Shown here in pieces: positions 25,674 to 34,658 of a stretch of 64,000 nt of DNA; within the stretch, counting starts at the first letter, position 1; each line of letters begins with the position of its first letter. The position numbers and the translations under genes were made by a program. This stretch comes from Pseudomonadota bacterium (lineage in GTDB: Bacteria > Desulfobacterota > Desulfobulbia > Desulfobulbales > SURF-16). The stretch covers positions 1-64,000 of the forward strand of contig JAHILF010000075.1 in the NCBI GenBank assembly GCA_018897105.1, written 5' to 3'. Under the pieces are notes generated by a model. That model had not been told where the DNA came from. It saw nothing but the letters and a program-made list of their open reading frames with translations, and did not search any database.

Positions 25674-26630
25674 ATGAAAATTATCATAGTCGGAGCAGGT
25701 GCCTTAGGGAGGCTGTTCGGGGCATTACTTGCCCAGGGTGGTGAAGATGTCTGTTTTGTGGATCTGGATCAGGAGGTCGTAGCCGCCATCAACGACAAGG
25801 GTGTCGGGGTCACCAGCCATGATGTGGAACCGGCGGAGATCAATTATTCTCCGGCTCGGGCCACGACGGGCGGCGGTGACATCAAGGGGTGCGATCTGGT
25901 GGTCATGGCCGTCAAATCCTATCATCTTTATGAGGCTGTGCTGGGCGTTTCCCACCTGATCACCGATAACTCGCCGGTGGTCTGTCTGCTCAATGGTCTT
26001 GGTCATATTGAAGTCATGGAAAGGGTGGTGGCGCGGAGCAATATCATCACCGGTTTCACCAATATGGCGGCAACGGCTCTTGGACCCGGGCTGGTGGTGA
26101 ACGACGGCATCGGCAAGACCAAGATAGGCGAACACGACGGCAGCTTGAGCCCGCGTCTGCTGAAAATCAGCGACATGCTGAACAAATGCTCCATCGAAAC
26201 GGAGCCGGTGCACGACATCATGAGCCGGCTGTGGTGCAAGGTGATTGTCCATGCTGCCATTAATTCCGTATCCGCGGTGGTGCGCGAACGCAACGGCCAT
26301 CTCATTGAATGCATGGAGTCTGTTTCCCTGTTGAAACGGCTCATTGACGAGGGTGAGGAAATCGCTGATGCCTGCGGGGTGGTGCTTGGCTCAACCGATC
26401 TCTATGAGAAACTGATGACAACCTGCCGCCGGACCTTCAACCACATTTCCCCCATGCTGCAGGATATCATAAACAGAAGAAAAACCGAGGTTGATGCCTT
26501 GAACGGCATCCTCTATCGCTATGGCAGAAAAAACGGGGTCGATGCGTGTACCCACCTGACCATGTTTGAACTGATAAAAAGTGTGGAAAAGAGCTACAGC
26601 ATGCTTGAAGAGCAGGAAGAGAGATTCTGA
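25674..26630 (+). CDS. 2-dehydropantoate 2-reductase family protein
   Basis: 318 residues. The N-terminal Rossmann motif GAGALGRLFGALLAQGG binds NAD(P)H. The ApbA/PanE pattern continues with DLVVMAVKSYHLYEAV and NGLGHIEVMER, then the catalytic-Lys region RLWCKVIVHAAINSVSAV. True PanE makes pantoate for coenzyme A; several paralogues have other substrates, so I give no symbol. No strong ribosome site precedes the ATG. A stress-protein gene follows 28 bases after the stop. Confidence 0.82.
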   Translation: MKIIIVGAGALGRLFGALLAQGGEDVCFVDLDQEVVAAINDKGVGVTSHDVEPAEINYSPARATTGGGDIKGCDLVVMAVKSYHLYEAVLGVSHLITDNSPVVCLLNGLGHIEVMERVVARSNIITGFTNMAATALGPGLVVNDGIGKTKIGEHDGSLSPRLLKISDMLNKCSIETEPVHDIMSRLWCKVIVHAAINSVSAVVRERNGHLIECMESVSLLKRLIDEGEEIADACGVVLGSTDLYEKLMTTCRRTFNHISPMLQDIINRRKTEVDALNGILYRYGRKNGVDACTHLTMFELIKSVEKSYSMLEEQEERF

Positions 26631-26658
26631 CGGCTTCTCTTTTTTAAAGGGTGAACCA

Positions 26659-27114
26659 ATGGCAGACTGGCATAAGATTCTGGTGGCAGTGGATGACAGC
26701 AGCCTTTCCGAGCAGGTCCTGAACTATGTGGGCGAGGTTGTCGGGGGTATTGACAAGGTGGAGATCTGCCTGCTGCATGTTTACCCCGAACCCCCGCCTT
26801 ATTATTTCACCGAGAAGCATACCCTGCAGGAATACCGGGAGGAAAAAGAGACCGCTTCCCTGAAGATTTTCAGCCGGGCCGGCAAGGTCCTGGAAAGTCA
26901 CGCCATTGTCGGGACAAGAATCACCACTTCCTGTCTGATGGCCACCGGCAAAACCTTCAGCAAAACCATCTTGCAGGTGCAGAAAGACGGAGGATTCGGC
27001 ACGGTGGTGCTGGGTAAACGGGGTATTTCCAAGGCGGAAGAGTTTCTGTTCGGCAGTGTTTCCAATGCTGTGATCAGGGAAAGCCATGAATTTACCGTGT
27101 GGGTTGTCTCTTGA
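26659..27114 (+). CDS. Universal stress protein (UspA family)
   Basis: 151 residues with a Rossmann-like alpha/beta fold: WHKILVAVDDSSLSEQVLNY at the N-terminus and the ATP-binding motif GKRG-x9-GS (VVLGKRGISKAEEFLFGSVS) near the C-terminus. The frame is open from 26581, but ATG 26659 is the family start. It is followed after 23 bases by a kinase-fold gene, a pairing that suggests nucleotide-linked signalling. Confidence 0.88.
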   Translation: MADWHKILVAVDDSSLSEQVLNYVGEVVGGIDKVEICLLHVYPEPPPYYFTEKHTLQEYREEKETASLKIFSRAGKVLESHAIVGTRITTSCLMATGKTFSKTILQVQKDGGFGTVVLGKRGISKAEEFLFGSVSNAVIRESHEFTVWVVS

Positions 27115-27137
27115 CCGCAGCCGTTGCAGGTACGTCA

Positions 27138-28121
27138 ATGCCTAAAACCCTCGAGGATATCCCGCAACATATTGTCTCACTCTACAAGGCCCACCCGGTA
27201 AGCAGCTCCATCCGGCGCAAGCCCAGGGTCTATGAGGATACCTCAAACTTCAGCTCCATTGACTACGGGGATGTCATTGTGGCCGATAACCGCTATTTTC
27301 TGGTAACCGGCTATACGGTTGAGGGACGCTTCGGGGTGGATGACCAGCCCAAGCAGTGGGTGCCGAAGGTTGTTGACCTGGAAAGCGGGGTCTCGCACAT
27401 CCTGAAGCTTGTCTTTCATGAGGTGTTTTCCGTTTCCGTGGGCAGTTTCACCATCCCCTGTTACCGCAGCCCGGAAAAAGAGGCGAGAATCCTGGAATTG
27501 ACCGCGGACCATGCGCGGTTCATGAAGGGAAAGGCAGTGGAGGATGAGGCGGGCAACCTGGTGCGGATCCTTGATATCATCAGCGGCCGCAGGCTTGACA
27601 AGCATATCTATCGCCATGAATGTTCCCACGAGGAGTATTTTGCCTCCTATCTGCCCGGCATCCTCAAGGAATATATCGAGTGCGCCAAGGCCATCAGCTT
27701 TCTGCACCACGCCGGTTTCCGCCACGGGGATATTCGTCGGGATCACATCCTGGTGGAGTATGACACGGGCACCTTCCGCTGGATTGATTTTGACTATGAA
27801 TTCTACCTGCCGGAGCGCCCCTTTGCCCTGGATCTCTTTGAGCTGGGCAATCTGCTGATGTATCTGGTCGTCAGGGGAAATTATCAGCCCCAGGAAATTT
27901 TTGACGACCCCAGGCTCGGCCAGAAGGTGCTGGATACGATTACCCCGGATGATCTATCCCTGCTGTCCCGAAACCGGGTGGTTAATCTCCAGAAGCTTTT
28001 CCCCTATATACCGGACGGCATGAACAATGTTTTCATGCATTTTTCCCAGGGGGCAAGCGTCTGGTATGATACTGTTGATGAACTTGTTGAGGATGTCGAA
28101 CAGGCAGCCGCTTTCCTGTGA
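27138..28121 (+). CDS. Protein-kinase-fold protein
   Basis: About 327 residues. Kinase landmarks in order: a candidate ATP-anchoring Lys in HILKLVFHEVF, a candidate helix-C Glu in SPEKEARIL, the catalytic loop HGDIRRDHIL (Asp near 198), and a metal-binding IDFD (near 217) in place of DFG. The fold is thus likely and probably active, but substrate and family within the kinase-like clan are unclear. The longer frame from 27099 overlaps the stress-protein gene. ATG 27138 gives a sensible start, though its ribosome site is weak. Confidence 0.7.
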   Translation: MPKTLEDIPQHIVSLYKAHPVSSSIRRKPRVYEDTSNFSSIDYGDVIVADNRYFLVTGYTVEGRFGVDDQPKQWVPKVVDLESGVSHILKLVFHEVFSVSVGSFTIPCYRSPEKEARILELTADHARFMKGKAVEDEAGNLVRILDIISGRRLDKHIYRHECSHEEYFASYLPGILKEYIECAKAISFLHHAGFRHGDIRRDHILVEYDTGTFRWIDFDYEFYLPERPFALDLFELGNLLMYLVVRGNYQPQEIFDDPRLGQKVLDTITPDDLSLLSRNRVVNLQKLFPYIPDGMNNVFMHFSQGASVWYDTVDELVEDVEQAAAFL

Positions 28122-28418
28122 AGGCCTTTCTGCAACAACATCCCACCCTTTCCCAGCTGAATCGGCAACGGCAAAGTCAACAACCCCGCAGTTTTTTCCT
28201 CCGGCCCTCACCACTTGCCGGGCAAGCCCCCTTTCTCCCATTATCCCAGGACTTTCCGCGATTTAAATCTTGCGGCAGCATGCTGTTGACGCCATTTAAA
28301 TATTGCCCGATCATGACAGATGGGCTATCAAATATGAAAGGGGAGTGGATTGATCTGACAATTTGTGTAACTGCCTGACATGAAGATAAATTCCATCATT
28401 TTTTCACGCTAGGGTGAG
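28122..28418. other. Intergenic, no gene seen
   Basis: 297 bases between the kinase-fold gene and the large membrane protein gene. Open frames here are short and lack ribosome sites; no clear promoter or terminator hairpin was found. Confidence 0.4.
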
Positions 28419-31400
28419 ATGATTAAAAATAAAAGGTTATCCAGGTTTTTTTTCGACGAGAACGACTATGTCCTGTTGAATATCGTTAATGATGTTCTCA
28501 ATAGGGATGAGGCCCACAAGCACGTCAAAAATCTGCTGATTCCCTATCTCCACCCGCATGGCATCAAGGAAATGACCGCCTCCATGGGCCTGCGCATCGC
28601 CTATGCGGTCATCCATCTGCTCGGTTCGCTGGAGGCGGGCAAGGCCGACGACAGACAGAATGCACTTCGTTGCCTGCGCGATGAGGTGCTCTGCAGCTCC
28701 CAGAGCATGCTGCGCCGCAATACCGCCCGGATTCTGCTGGAGATCATGAAGGAGCTGGTCCGCTCCCAGGGGGATTATCTGCGGCAGCTCAAGCTGGCCA
28801 GGGATTTCCGTACCGCCACCTTCGGCAAGCCTCGTTTTATCCGCAGTCAGCTGAACAAATACCATCTGATCGAGATGCCGGAGGAATGGAATCAGATCGC
28901 CTTCGACGACCATGTGCATGACGCCAACACAAAAGGCCGCAAGTCGCCGACCCACCTGATCATGGACGCCTGGATCAAGGGCATCCGCCGCCTGACGGTG
29001 ATCTACTACAACTTCATCAACGTGGAGGTGGCGGCGGAACTGCTGGAATCGGCCGAGGTCATGGGCATCGCCGTCAGGATCGGCATAGAATTTTCCGCCA
29101 GGTTCCGCGGCCGCTATGTCAAGCTCATCTGGGCGCCCCGCGGCTTTGCTGACAAGAAGGACTTTCTCAAGTTTATCAACGAAGGTCCGGCCAGGGCCTT
29201 GATGGACGAAGGACGCAATGTGTCGGAATACCAGCGGCGATATGTGCTTGATGTGTTCAAGGAGTTCAACAGCAGGCATCGGCCGGTGATCAACGAGGCC
29301 TACGGCATCAACCTCGCCCCCTTCAAGCGGGAGGACTTTTTCGCCTTTGTCGGATCAGGCCAGCCCTCGCTGCTGCATCTTGCCAAGTATATTTTCAATC
29401 ATATGCTGCCTGCCATGCGGGAACAGGTGGCAGGATTCCGGGAAAGCTGGGCCGGAGCGGATTCGGAAGAGCGACTGCGCATCACCCACGCGGTAGAGAT
29501 CATGAACACCCTGGACCCGGATGCCATCATCGAGAGTTTTCTGCAGCCGGGAAAAAATCCCGGCATCCACAATCCCTTCGCCCCCAATGATGATCCCGAT
29601 GTGCCGGGTATGCTCCGGCTCTCCCCTGAGGAGCTTCTCACCCGGCTGGAAAGCCTTCACTCCGGCTCCCGCATCACTCTGAATCTGAGCGGTCTCAGCC
29701 CGGCCGATGTGCTGGAGCTTATTTATGACTGCCGGGGAAAGATCACTCACCTGGAGATTTTCAATCTGAAGGATTATACCACCGGCAAGGCACTCCATTA
29801 CGCCGAGATCAACAGCCTGCAGCTGGCGATCAATCAGGGCAACGTCATTCACCTCAAACGGGTTATCCAGAAGATTCTCCGTGACGTGAGCGAGGCCGCT
29901 CCCCCGGTCAGCGATGCGGAACAGAGAAGAAAAAAACTCACGGCCATATTGCACAACATGCCGACATTGCAGGGGTTTTATAAGAATACCCTGCTTAAAT
30001 CCCGTATCGGCAGCGATTCCACCGGCAGTTCCCGGCACCGCTACGGCATGGGGCTGGTAATGAAGGACACCCTGCCGCGGGCGGCGAGGCGGGACCTGGA
30101 GCGCAAACAGCAGCCCGGCCGCTGGAATATTCCCGTGCGCATTACCGCCCATCTGCAGGTGACTTTCATTCCCAGGAGAAATCACCACAGACTTCTGGAC
30201 CAGAGCGTCCCCTGGGAGCACAAGACCAGCGTTTCAACTCCCTCATGCGCCCTGGGGCCGGTCTTTTCCGGGCTGAATTTCGGCTACGAGCGGCAGAAGG
30301 ACTGGGTGATCCAGGCCTATTCCACCCATATGGAACCGGACGGCAATGTGGCCACTCTGGGGTGGATGCAGACGGGGCAGGATAACGGCCTGTCCCTTGA
30401 GGCCCGGGGCGATGAGGCCAGGCAGCGGAGAATTCCCCTGGGCTATCTGAACAACTACCTGAAAAACGGACTCAAGATCCTCATCGGCTTCATTCCCGCC
30501 TTTGCCACCTTCGCCCTGACCAAAGACTGGTGGTTTCTCGCCTATTTCGGTGCGTTCATCTGGTTCGGCATCACGGGGCTGCGCAATATCATCCAGTCGG
30601 TGCTCGGCGCCGGCGGCATCACCCGCTCGCCCCTGCTGAAATGGAAGGAGTATGTGAGCTGGGACCGATTGTCCTATTCGCTGCTTTTTACCGGTTTCTC
30701 CGTGCCTTTGCTCGATCTGCTGGTCAAGACCCTGATACTCGACCAGATTTTCGGTATCACCGCCGGCAGCAATCCGGTTGCCCTCTATTCGGTCATGGCC
30801 CTGGCCAACGGGGTCTACATCTCAGGCCATAATATTTTCCGGGGGCTGCCCAAGGCGGCGGTGTACGGGAATTTTTTCCGCAGCATCCTCTCCATTCCGC
30901 TGGCCGTCCTGTTCCACGGAGTGATCGGCTGGATGCTCGGCGGCACAGATGTGGCCGTTGTCAACGACATCCTGCAGAAGTGGGCTGCGGTGATTTCCAA
31001 GCTGGCCTCGGACTGCGTGGCCGGCTTCATCGAGGGGCTGGCCGACCGGTTCAACAATATCCGCTTCCGCTCCATGGATTATGCGGCCAAGATCGCCCAG
31101 GTGTTTGAAACCTATGCCGTACTGGAGACCCTGTTCCCGGAGGCCGATGTTCTCGAGATGCTCGAGTCGCCCAAGGAATTCATGGAGGCCGTGGCGGAAA
31201 AGAATCCGGATCTGGGCAAGATCGTCATCATCAACGCCCTGGATCTGCTGTATATCTGGATGTATCAGCCTCGGGCCGCCAGCACACTCTGCTCTATCAT
31301 GAAATCCATGTCTCCGGAAGAGCGGCGGATCATGGTTGCCTCCCAGCTCATTCTTGAGCAGCAGAGGCAGATCAGCCAGCTGTTCGTCGACGGCGTGCTG

Positions 31401-31502
31401 GGCAAAAAATTCTCCCGGGCCCTGTCCTTTTATCTGGATCGCTCGGAGGAGTATCTCAAGTCCCTGCAGGATTTTTCGCTTCGCTGTGCGACCCAGGAGT
31501 GA
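28419..31502 (+). CDS. Large membrane protein with PHP-like segment, unknown function
   Basis: 1027 residues. Residues about 160-235 look like a PHP phosphoesterase start: DDHVHD supplies a DxHxH motif (Asp163, His165, His167), followed by a strand-helix pattern and GIEFSA (Glu224). The usual second motif (TDHD) is replaced by IYYN, so activity is doubtful. A middle region (about 240-665) has no motif I know. Four to five membrane helices lie at about 675-850. The C-terminal 180 residues are helical. It follows the stress protein and kinase genes on the same strand but is separated by 297 bases. No described family comes to mind. Confidence 0.75.
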   Translation: MIKNKRLSRFFFDENDYVLLNIVNDVLNRDEAHKHVKNLLIPYLHPHGIKEMTASMGLRIAYAVIHLLGSLEAGKADDRQNALRCLRDEVLCSSQSMLRRNTARILLEIMKELVRSQGDYLRQLKLARDFRTATFGKPRFIRSQLNKYHLIEMPEEWNQIAFDDHVHDANTKGRKSPTHLIMDAWIKGIRRLTVIYYNFINVEVAAELLESAEVMGIAVRIGIEFSARFRGRYVKLIWAPRGFADKKDFLKFINEGPARALMDEGRNVSEYQRRYVLDVFKEFNSRHRPVINEAYGINLAPFKREDFFAFVGSGQPSLLHLAKYIFNHMLPAMREQVAGFRESWAGADSEERLRITHAVEIMNTLDPDAIIESFLQPGKNPGIHNPFAPNDDPDVPGMLRLSPEELLTRLESLHSGSRITLNLSGLSPADVLELIYDCRGKITHLEIFNLKDYTTGKALHYAEINSLQLAINQGNVIHLKRVIQKILRDVSEAAPPVSDAEQRRKKLTAILHNMPTLQGFYKNTLLKSRIGSDSTGSSRHRYGMGLVMKDTLPRAARRDLERKQQPGRWNIPVRITAHLQVTFIPRRNHHRLLDQSVPWEHKTSVSTPSCALGPVFSGLNFGYERQKDWVIQAYSTHMEPDGNVATLGWMQTGQDNGLSLEARGDEARQRRIPLGYLNNYLKNGLKILIGFIPAFATFALTKDWWFLAYFGAFIWFGITGLRNIIQSVLGAGGITRSPLLKWKEYVSWDRLSYSLLFTGFSVPLLDLLVKTLILDQIFGITAGSNPVALYSVMALANGVYISGHNIFRGLPKAAVYGNFFRSILSIPLAVLFHGVIGWMLGGTDVAVVNDILQKWAAVISKLASDCVAGFIEGLADRFNNIRFRSMDYAAKIAQVFETYAVLETLFPEADVLEMLESPKEFMEAVAEKNPDLGKIVIINALDLLYIWMYQPRAASTLCSIMKSMSPEERRIMVASQLILEQQRQISQLFVDGVLGKKFSRALSFYLDRSEEYLKSLQDFSLRCATQE

Positions 31503-31749
31503 GCGGCGTGCGCCGGGCTTACCCCGAATTTTCCGATAATTTTATTTTCGTCTTTCCCTTCTCAGCCCCTCCTGTGCTATTCTGAATCTGGTAACAATCC
31601 GATTGAGGAGCTAGGATGCGGCGAGCCGCTGAAAAAAAAATAACTACCGAGCCTCTTGCAAAATGGTCAGAGAAGTAATGGTTATTTCGCCCCGGCCCCT
31701 AAATTTCTGAAACACTGGCCCTGATACGTGGTGTCCGGATAAGTCGGTT

Positions 31750-33912
31750 ATGGAACATAAAAAAGACAAGAAAGAAAAGACGGAAATATCCGTTTCACTC
31801 AGGATCACCCTGATCTATGTTTTTTTCGGGGCGCTGTGGATCCTCTTTTCCGATAGAATTCTCTTTGCCTTTGTCTCGAACCACCAACAACTCACTCTTA
31901 TTGCCATCTATAAGGGCTGGACCTTTATCGCCATCACCGGAGTGCTTCTTTACTGGCTCATTAATCGCTCCATGCAGGAGCAGGCGCGCATCGCCGAGAC
32001 GCTGCGCCTGAGTGAAAAAAAATTCCGCACCCTGCTCAACCGGGCCACAGACGCCATATTTGTCAGCGATATGGAAAGTCATCTGATTGATGTTAACAAA
32101 GAGGCCTGCAGGTCCCTGGGCTATTCCCATGAGGAACTGCTGCAGATGAGCATAACGGATGTCGATCCGGAATTCTCCTTGGCAACCGATAGCAAGAACC
32201 TGTGGGGCACGCTGTCATATCAGCACACTATCCTGAGGCAAAGCATGCATCGGCGCAAGGACGGCTCGCTTTTTCCGGTGGAGATTCATATCGGCAAGCT
32301 GATGCTTGACGAACGCCAGGTTATCCTCGGCATCGCCCGCAACATCTCCGAACGTCGGCAGGCTGAACAGGCCATGGAGCAGTCCTCCATGGAGTGGGCG
32401 GCCGCCATGGATGCCTCGGATGACGGCATCTACCTGCTTGACCCCAAACGCCGGCTGTTGCGCGCCAACAAAACCTTTTACAGTTTGACCGGCAGCACGC
32501 CGGAGACAGCCGTGGGCCGGCATATCACCGAAATTGTCCATCCCGCAGGAGAGGATGAGCCCTGCCCGGTCTGCCTTGCCCAGGAGCAGATGTGTGATGC
32601 GATTATCACCATGGAGGCTGACCATCCTGATAATCCTGCCGGCCGGCCCCTTGAGATAACGGTGAAGGTGATCCGTGATAAGGATGGCCGGCCCTTGAGT
32701 ATTCTGATGAGCCTGCATGACCTGGCCAATGCCCGCAAAGATCTGGAGGAGAGGGGCAGGCTTGAAGAGCGGCTCCGGCAGGCCCAGAAGATGGAGGCCA
32801 TCGGTACCCTGGCTGGTGGCATTGCCCATGATTTCAATAATATACTGACAGCAGTCCTTGGCTACGCCGAGCTGGTGCGGGAGGGCATTAAAACGGGCGC
32901 CGCCTCCCTGGCCGATATCGAACAGGTGATTAAGGGAGCGCTGCGGGCAAGGGATCTGGTAAAGCATATTCTCACCTTCAGCCGGAAAGGTGACTATAAA
33001 ATTGTGCCGATGGCGCCGCACCTGATCATCAATGAATCCCTTAAGTTGTTACGGGCTTCCATTCCGACGACAATAGAGATCCGGCAGGATATCGACAAGG
33101 ATTGCGGCGCTATCCTGGCTGATCCTTCCCAGCTGCAGCAGGTGATGATCAATCTGTGCACCAATGCCCTGCAGGGCATGGAAAATGAGCCTGGAATACT
33201 GACGGTAAGCCTGAAGCGAAAAGAGTTGAACGCGGGTGATGTGGAGAGCGAACTCAACGTCTCCCCTGGTCCTTTTATCGAACTCACTGTCAGTGACACC
33301 GGGCAGGGGATGGATAAAACTACCATGCCCAGGATTTTCGAGCCGTATTACACCACCAAGGCGTTCGGCAAGGGAACAGGGCTCGGTCTGGCCGTGGTCC
33401 ATGGGATTGTCCACGACTGCGGCGGCATGATCAAGGTTGAAAGTGAGGTCGGCAGTGGTTCGGTCTTCCGTGTTTACTTTCCTGTTGCCACGGAAGAGGT
33501 GTGCCGGGCAGCATATGAGACACCGAGCGACATTCCCGCAGGCCATGAGAGAATTCTTGCGGTTGATGACGAAGCGCCTATTGTCATATATGAGAAATCA
33601 GTGCTGGAGGCCTTGGGCTATCAGGTGACTGCAATGACCAGCAGCCTGGAGGCCTGGGAGATATTGCGCTCCAGCCCGTACAGTTTTGATCTGCTGTTAA
33701 CCGACCAGGCCATGCCCGCCATGCCGGGTACGGTGCTTGCCGGCAAGATCCTGGCCATCCGGCCGGATATGCCCGTCATTCTCTGCACCGGCTACAGCTC
33801 TGTGGTCAATGCCGAAAAAGTACAGGAGATGGGTATCCGGCTGTTTGCCATGAAACCATTTGAGCAGAACGAACTGGCCCGGCTGGTCAGAAAGGCGCTG
33901 GATGAAAAGTAA
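31750..33912 (+). CDS. Membrane PAS-PAS hybrid histidine kinase with receiver
   Basis: 720 residues. Two N-terminal membrane helices (about 15-36 and 50-72) with a short external loop are followed by PAS (about 90-200), a second PAS containing CPVC (about 205-330), HisKA/HATPase (His near 360 in GGIAHDFNNIL; GTGLGLAVVHG) and a receiver (Asp near 652 in LLLTDQAMPAMPG). It stands alone. Its kinase-receiver arrangement resembles the 1-10.8 kb kinases, but the sequence is clearly more distant. The signal is unknown. Confidence 0.88.
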   Translation: MEHKKDKKEKTEISVSLRITLIYVFFGALWILFSDRILFAFVSNHQQLTLIAIYKGWTFIAITGVLLYWLINRSMQEQARIAETLRLSEKKFRTLLNRATDAIFVSDMESHLIDVNKEACRSLGYSHEELLQMSITDVDPEFSLATDSKNLWGTLSYQHTILRQSMHRRKDGSLFPVEIHIGKLMLDERQVILGIARNISERRQAEQAMEQSSMEWAAAMDASDDGIYLLDPKRRLLRANKTFYSLTGSTPETAVGRHITEIVHPAGEDEPCPVCLAQEQMCDAIITMEADHPDNPAGRPLEITVKVIRDKDGRPLSILMSLHDLANARKDLEERGRLEERLRQAQKMEAIGTLAGGIAHDFNNILTAVLGYAELVREGIKTGAASLADIEQVIKGALRARDLVKHILTFSRKGDYKIVPMAPHLIINESLKLLRASIPTTIEIRQDIDKDCGAILADPSQLQQVMINLCTNALQGMENEPGILTVSLKRKELNAGDVESELNVSPGPFIELTVSDTGQGMDKTTMPRIFEPYYTTKAFGKGTGLGLAVVHGIVHDCGGMIKVESEVGSGSVFRVYFPVATEEVCRAAYETPSDIPAGHERILAVDDEAPIVIYEKSVLEALGYQVTAMTSSLEAWEILRSSPYSFDLLLTDQAMPAMPGTVLAGKILAIRPDMPVILCTGYSSVVNAEKVQEMGIRLFAMKPFEQNELARLVRKALDEK

Positions 33913-33960
33913 GAACTCTTGCGCTCATCCTTTGTAGTTTCCCGGGAAAAGGAGTAAGTC

Positions 33961-34626
33961 ATGCAAACAAATGTGATCATCAGGCAGACAGCCATCGGCC
34001 CCTACAAGGTGAACACCTATCTGCTGGCCTGCGCACAAACCAAAAAAGCGGTGCTGATCGACCCCGGCGGAGAAGCGGAGAGGATCGTCAAGATGGTGCG
34101 GGACGAAGGGGTGGAACCTGTTTATATTCTGAACACCCACGGCCATGCCGACCATGTGCTGGCCAATCAAAAGCTGCAGATGATTTTCTCGGTGCCGGTG
34201 TGCATGCATGAGGCGGATGACATCTTTTTTGCAGCCGCTGATGTCCGGGAAAAATCAGAAAAGGAACTCGGCCTGCCCGCGCCTGCCCCTGCCGATATCA
34301 GACTGCAGGATGGACAGGTGCTTGAGGTGGGCAATCTGCGGATCAAGGTGATTCACACCCCGGGCCATACTCCCGGATCCGTCTGTTTTCTGGTCGAGGG
34401 CAATCTTTTTACCGGCGATACCCTGTTTGTCGGGGATGTGGGCCGTACCGATCTGACCGGCGGCTCCCTTGACACGCTCATCAATTCCTTGAAGGAAAAG
34501 GTGATCGTACTGCCGGCAGAGACCATCATCTGGCCCGGCCATGATTACGGTGAGACACCGACCTCCACGGTGGGCCGGGAGATGCTGGAAAATCTCTATA
34601 TCACGGATTTCATTCTTGCCGAATAA
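33961..34626 (+). CDS. MBL-fold metallohydrolase (glyoxalase II-like)
   Basis: 221 residues. Zinc-binding THGHADH (about 59-65), HTPGHTPGS, GDTLFVGDVGRTD and PGHDYGETPT are the metal-ligand motifs of the YcbL/GloB-like group. This group hydrolyses thioesters such as S-lactoylglutathione or related persulfide substrates; the exact substrate is not determinable. AAAGGAG precedes the ATG. Pyruvate kinase starts 32 bases after the stop, probably in the same transcript. Confidence 0.85.
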   Translation: MQTNVIIRQTAIGPYKVNTYLLACAQTKKAVLIDPGGEAERIVKMVRDEGVEPVYILNTHGHADHVLANQKLQMIFSVPVCMHEADDIFFAAADVREKSEKELGLPAPAPADIRLQDGQVLEVGNLRIKVIHTPGHTPGSVCFLVEGNLFTGDTLFVGDVGRTDLTGGSLDTLINSLKEKVIVLPAETIIWPGHDYGETPTSTVGREMLENLYITDFILAE

Positions 34627-34658
34627 CGGCAATTTTTTTTGCATACAAGGCGTCAGGC

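Noticed and set aside
29355-30221. 288-residue minus-strand frame inside the large membrane protein gene
   Set aside because: Antisense to a well-supported gene and without any domain or start signal.
31610-31655. Nine-codon frame with a ribosome-like site (GAGGAG before ATG) upstream of the kinase at 31750
   Set aside because: Too short to support, with no conserved context visible; could be chance.
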